In this document: one piece after another, positions 60,591 to 64,000 of the stretch
How positions within the stretch are numbered: position 1 is the first letter of the stretch
Layout of the letters: each line of letters begins with the position of its first letter
Source of the DNA: Panopea generosa
Lineage: Eukaryota; Mollusca; Bivalvia; Adapedonta; Hiatellidae
Direction of reading: 5' to 3'
Assembly (NCBI GenBank): GCA_029582155.1
Contig: CM055899.1
Location: forward strand, 58,011,349-58,075,348
DNA: 64,000 bases
Position numbers and translations under genes: made by a program
Notes under the pieces: model-generated
What the model saw: only the letters and a program-made list of their open reading frames with translations
Databases searched by the model: none
Told to the model about the DNA's origin: nothing

Positions 60591-61745
60591 GTATACTCAC
60601 CTCAGCTACTTTGATATGACCCATCTATTTTATCCCTAACTCAGAGAAGTATTAAAGGTCTTTGATGAGACCGGTGTAGCCGTGTAGATACATCCTCTCT
60701 CACATCGTTATTAGCAAGTATGAATATGGATTTTAAATGTTACATGCAATCATACTTTCTTTCAGCAGCTGAAATGGTCCACATGACGTTAGGTCAATTT
60801 ATACAATAATATAAATACTTCATATATTAAAAGTAGTTTTGGATATGTTCATTCTAAATATCTAGTCATCAAATTCAGAAAAAAACAGAGTAGGTAATAT
60901 AAAAAGATAAACGCAGTACCTTATCGGTATTCAGAACGTATGACCTGAATATTCAAAGGAGGGTCGTCAAAATTACATTAATATATATATTGACGTGTAA
61001 ACTTTCAATTTCAACATCTCTGTCAACCAAGTGGAAATTGTATAACGGTAATGTTTGTCGATGTTTGATCAAACCTCATGTTTCCAATAAATCAAGTTTT
61101 ACTGATCGTGAATAAATGATAAAAGCCAAAAAAAAAAATTCAAACATTCAACCGGTTGAATATTAGTTTAACATTGGTACACTGCTAATTGGAAATTGTC
61201 GCACAATCTTAAAAGCACATTAAACATGTTTTGAAAATAATATAAAAGGTAAACACTTAAGTCGGTTATTGGAAACACAGCAACACATTTAAATTAGTTT
61301 ATTTTTTCAAAAAATTATATTGATCATGATCAATTACAGGAATCCTGTCCCACTTTGAAAACAAAAGAAAATCACATACATTTCATTAAATTAATGTGCT
61401 ATTGTGTTGTTTTTTTAAAATAGAAAATCGGTTAATGGGGAGCTAAACCCTGGTTTACGTGTGCCTCAAACATTGTTCTTTCTCCATTCGCAATATCATA
61501 TCTGTATGGTGTAAAACAAAAATAGGTCCAGGTAAATTAAACTAATACAAAACAAAAAACAAATGATGCTTTACACAAATGTGTTTGTTGACATTACGGA
61601 AGCCAGATTAGCAAAATAATAAAAGCAACAAGGGTATGACAAGGCGGAGAAAGGGCACGCATGCAGAACCTCCGTCTGTTTAAGACGGCAAACAAGCCAT
61701 CAATGAGTGCACATTTCTTCTGTTCAAAAATATATATTTTTAAAT
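60591..61745. other. AT-rich interval, no gene
   Basis: Nothing recognised. Short A runs near 61,129-61,138 and T runs are present. Confidence 0.4.
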
Positions 61746-61838
61746 ATTTTGGTATCCATTACATTACCGGCATCGCTTAAAACAATTTGTCATTTTCATT
61801 TCAGTCATCACTTCTTCACCACTCCCTCCAAGCCATCT
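61746..61838 (-). repeat. 92-bp segment inverted relative to 55,183-55,274
   Basis: Spans the last codons and downstream sequence of the possible exon at 61,808-62,134. The codons for GLEGVVKK-stop differ from the 55,183 copy only at synonymous positions (GAG/GAA and GGA/GGC). Confidence 0.8.
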
Positions 61839-62134
61839 TCGAAAACAAATATATTCAGTACACTAATATCTATTTTAAAGACATCTAAGTCTGCAGGTCT
61901 GACCCATCTCTCCCGACTGAGTTCGTTAAAGAGCAGTATTTGGAAAGCCAATTTTGAGCACGGTGATTGGTCAACTGTTTCAACTGAAAATTTGATGACG
62001 TCACAATTTAGTAAGCCTTTAACTGTTATGAATTGTGGGACAGGCCTAGAATTCCCTGCTTTTCCATTGGTGGTCAATACTGATAACAGACCAGATTCGG
62101 GAGATATCAGATCCTGGGATTGTCTAAATGACAT
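61808..62134 (-). CDS. possible terminal exon or repeat-borne ORF, unknown function
   Basis: A 108-codon open frame (starting MSFRQSQDLISPESG, containing NSRPVPQFITVKGLLNCD, ending DGLEGVVKK). Its base composition is visibly richer in GC and CpG than the flanks. I do not recognise the protein. An AG (TTTACATAG) lies just before the ATG and could be a splice acceptor, though the pyrimidine tract is poor, so it could be a 3' exon whose upstream exons lie to the right. The opposite strand is also open (61,707-62,174), which weakens the case; the synonymous-only change in the 55,183 repeat favours the minus strand. It could equally be part of an unrecognised mobile element. Confidence 0.3.
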   Translation of the reverse strand: MSFRQSQDLISPESGLLSVLTTNGKAGNSRPVPQFITVKGLLNCDVIKFSVETVDQSPCSKLAFQILLFNELSRERWVRPADLDVFKIDISVLNIFVFEDGLEGVVKK

Positions 62135-62203
62135 CTATGTAAACTTGCCTTACAGTTTTTTCTTGTGTCGATGACGCGTTACAGTCTTCGAGTTGTTCTA
62201 AAT

Positions 62204-62264
62204 ATGGCACTGCTTAGCTTTATGAAACTTTGCACTTTCTGCGTTATCTCTCAGTGTCATTTCA
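62204..62264 (+). CDS. possible first exon encoding a signal peptide
   Basis: An ATG at 62,204 in a reasonable context opens MALLSFMKLCTFCVISQCHF, a signal-peptide-like hydrophobic stretch, and reaches a consensus splice donor TTCA|GTGAGT at 62,265. No downstream exon is identified before the window end. A short frame next to a donor-like site can arise by chance, so this is only a candidate. Confidence 0.2.
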
Positions 62265-62639
62265 GTGAGTACATCATCTTTATTTGTAGCTTATTTGATG
62301 TATGTCAACGACATACCATTTTGTAATATTTTATAGTTTTTGGACATTCCTTTTGTAATATTTATTAAACTTGGTATTATCATTGTATTTCTTCTGTTAA
62401 ATTACTTTTAAATTTCAAAAATGCATACAATAACATCAAATATACATCAGTTGGGATTTCAACCAGCGATTTCGAGATAAAAAAATATTTTCGTCAAAAG
62501 CTGACATAAGTATAATTATTAATTTCATTACAATAAGTCCACGGGTCATGATTTGAACAAACTTTGGTCTATGCTATATGTAAAACATATATTGTTGGTT
62601 TCTTTGGGATGCAAAACTTGAAATATTTTATCCCTATGT

Positions 62640-62763
62640 TTATATCACTCTCCCATGTATCCTGTCTATAACCTATTGTATTCTCTCCCATGTTGTTTTT
62701 TGTATTTCTTTTATGAGTATATTACTGATGTGTGTGTGTGTGTGTAAATGAAAAATAAAAAAA
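62640..62763 (+). mobile_element. possible LINE 3' end fragment
   Basis: TCTCCCATGTATCCTGTC and TTCTCTCCCATGTTG are followed by (TG)n (62,731-62,744), AAATGAAAAATAAAAAAA. This arrangement resembles the LINE tail at 54,083-54,125 ((TG)n, AAAAGCAATAAAATATG), but sequence upstream is not clearly homologous. Confidence 0.35.
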
Positions 62764-63664
62764 TCGACATCATTTTATTTATAACAAGGCAGAAAATGGA
62801 CAAAGAGTATTCAAGTAATGTTGGAAAAGTGTTTAAACTAGTCTAAGAGAAATATTTTTTTCAAAATCATCAGCAAATTGTGTATTTCTGAATGATAAAT
62901 TTTCATACATATTCAAATAAATCTTTCAACATAAAAAGTCTAAAAAAGTGTGAAAAGAACTAAAATGAAAGAGAAAAAAAACGTTGACAAACAGGAAAAT
63001 AAACTATTGATTAAATACAGTACTGGTATAGTATGGACAGAAATATGAAATGATCTCCAAAATTTACACATTTAGTATAATTAATGTATGTGTTGATATT
63101 GCATGATCATATTAGAAAGTTGTTGTTATTTTTTTTTTGTTCCAGATATTAAAATGAATGTTCACAGAATCACAAATACTACCATATCAGGACGACAACC
63201 AGCGTGTGTTTATGATGTGAAATTGCGATTCGTCATGTAATGCACTGGTGCTTGAAATAAATAAATAAATAAATGCATAAAAATGCACTTTTATATTAAC
63301 CACATACTCTCGTTAGTTTATATGAATCGAAGCTGTACAACAATGCTCAACAATCCGTAAACATTTAAATAAGTTTGCGGTTGAAACTTCGACGGTTACG
63401 GTTTCAACTCAGCTGGAATGTACGTGGGAGGAAATAAAGATATTCCAAATGTTTACTTCATATTGCGTTACACAATCTTCTCAAAGAGGCACTTAACGTC
63501 CGTCTAACTGTTCTTTTATTTACGTCGTTTGGTAAACATGCCACCCTAAAATATGTTTAAATATAATAAATTACGTCTGTTTTCAGTACAATTGTCTGTT
63601 GTGTAAATATTTAAAGAGGGTTTACTGAAGGTTTTTTATTTTAGATTGATATAATTGGCTGAAG
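62764..63664. other. AT-rich interval, no gene
   Basis: A short (AATA)n run at about 63,257-63,273 is the only structure seen. Confidence 0.4.
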
Positions 63665-63689
63665 AAGAATACTTTGCATTAGTCATGTT

Positions 63690-64000
63690 GCATGTTATTC
63701 CATACATATGTTATGTCATACTTACGTAATATCATACATATGTTATGTCATACTTACGTAATATCATACATATGTTATGCCATATACATATGTTATGCCA
63801 TATACATATGTTATGCTATACACATATGTTAGGCCATTCATATGCTATGCCATACATATGTTATGTCATACTAATGCTATGCCATACATATGTTAAGCCA
63901 TACAAATGTTATACTTTACATATATTATGCCATACAAATGTTAAGCCATTCATATGTTATACCACACCAATGTTATGCCATACATATGCTATGTACATAA
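63690..64000. repeat. 16-bp-type tandem repeat continuing past the window end
   Basis: Imperfect repeats of CATACATATGTTATGC, with a longer 32-bp variant at the start (CATACTTACGTAATAT). The core ATACATATGTTATG recurs, with some units shortened or changed (CAAATGTTA). The array is cut by the window edge, so its length is unknown. Confidence 0.9.

Noticed and set aside
61707..62174. 155-codon plus-strand frame
   Set aside because: It opens in AT-rich low-complexity sequence and overlaps the minus-strand frame whose end is conserved synonymously in the 55,183 repeat. The minus-strand reading is preferred, though neither is strong.

Overview
The window looks like nuclear DNA of a marine invertebrate, most probably a bivalve mollusc. 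It is AT-rich, repeat-dense and almost gene-free. Its only convincing genes are two paralogous, minus-strand, two-exon genes for secreted coiled-coil C1q-domain (C1qDC) proteins, a family known to be greatly expanded in bivalves. The tRNA-derived SINEs, MITEs and a decayed jockey/CR1-like LINE also fit an animal genome. The species assignment is inference. I see no prokaryotic features, operons or CRISPR arrays.

Layout. (1) About 402-22,281 is copy A of a large direct segmental duplication. In order it holds a C1qDC gene (exon 2 at 759-1147, exon 1 at 4403-4871), two SINEs, a MITE, a 30-bp minisatellite, a 101-bp minisatellite, an (ATAATAAAACTGTTGTA)-type array, a 145-bp array, SINE pieces and a 3.6-kb transposon-like element with long inverted arms (17,692-21,278). 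(2) 22,282-32,287 is a spacer of about 10 kb not shared with the duplication, holding SINEs and three MITEs. (3) About 32,288-51,540 is copy B, with the same features in the same order: C1qDC exon 2 at 32,626-33,014, exon 1 at 34,881-35,352, and the transposon at 47,140-51,134. Its arrays have different copy numbers. (4) 51,541-64,000 holds a dead LINE, several SINEs, a 31/62-bp array, a 57-bp satellite of about 3 kb, a possible exon near 62 kb, and another array running off the window end.

Most interesting observations. The 57-bp satellite (57,590-60,590) is a tandem amplification of the tRNA-Leu-like 5' head of a SINE whose body is still attached at 57,412. The C1qDC paralogues diverge unevenly: by hand count exon 1 differs at 13/469 nt but the C1q exon at 42/389 nt, giving 23/129 amino-acid changes clustered in two patches. 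The duplication also works as an internal clock: it dates a SINE insertion (41,775-41,983, 12-bp target-site duplication) as younger than the duplication, and shows several VNTR arrays growing or shrinking independently.

How the parts work together. Each C1qDC gene encodes a signal peptide, an N-terminal cysteine, a long coiled coil for oligomerisation and one C-terminal C1q ligand-binding domain, so the locus is best read as a young pair of innate-immunity lectin-like genes in a mobile-element-rich setting. Everything else is mobile, repetitive or apparently non-coding DNA. All alignments were made by eye; counts and boundaries are approximate unless a junction is stated.
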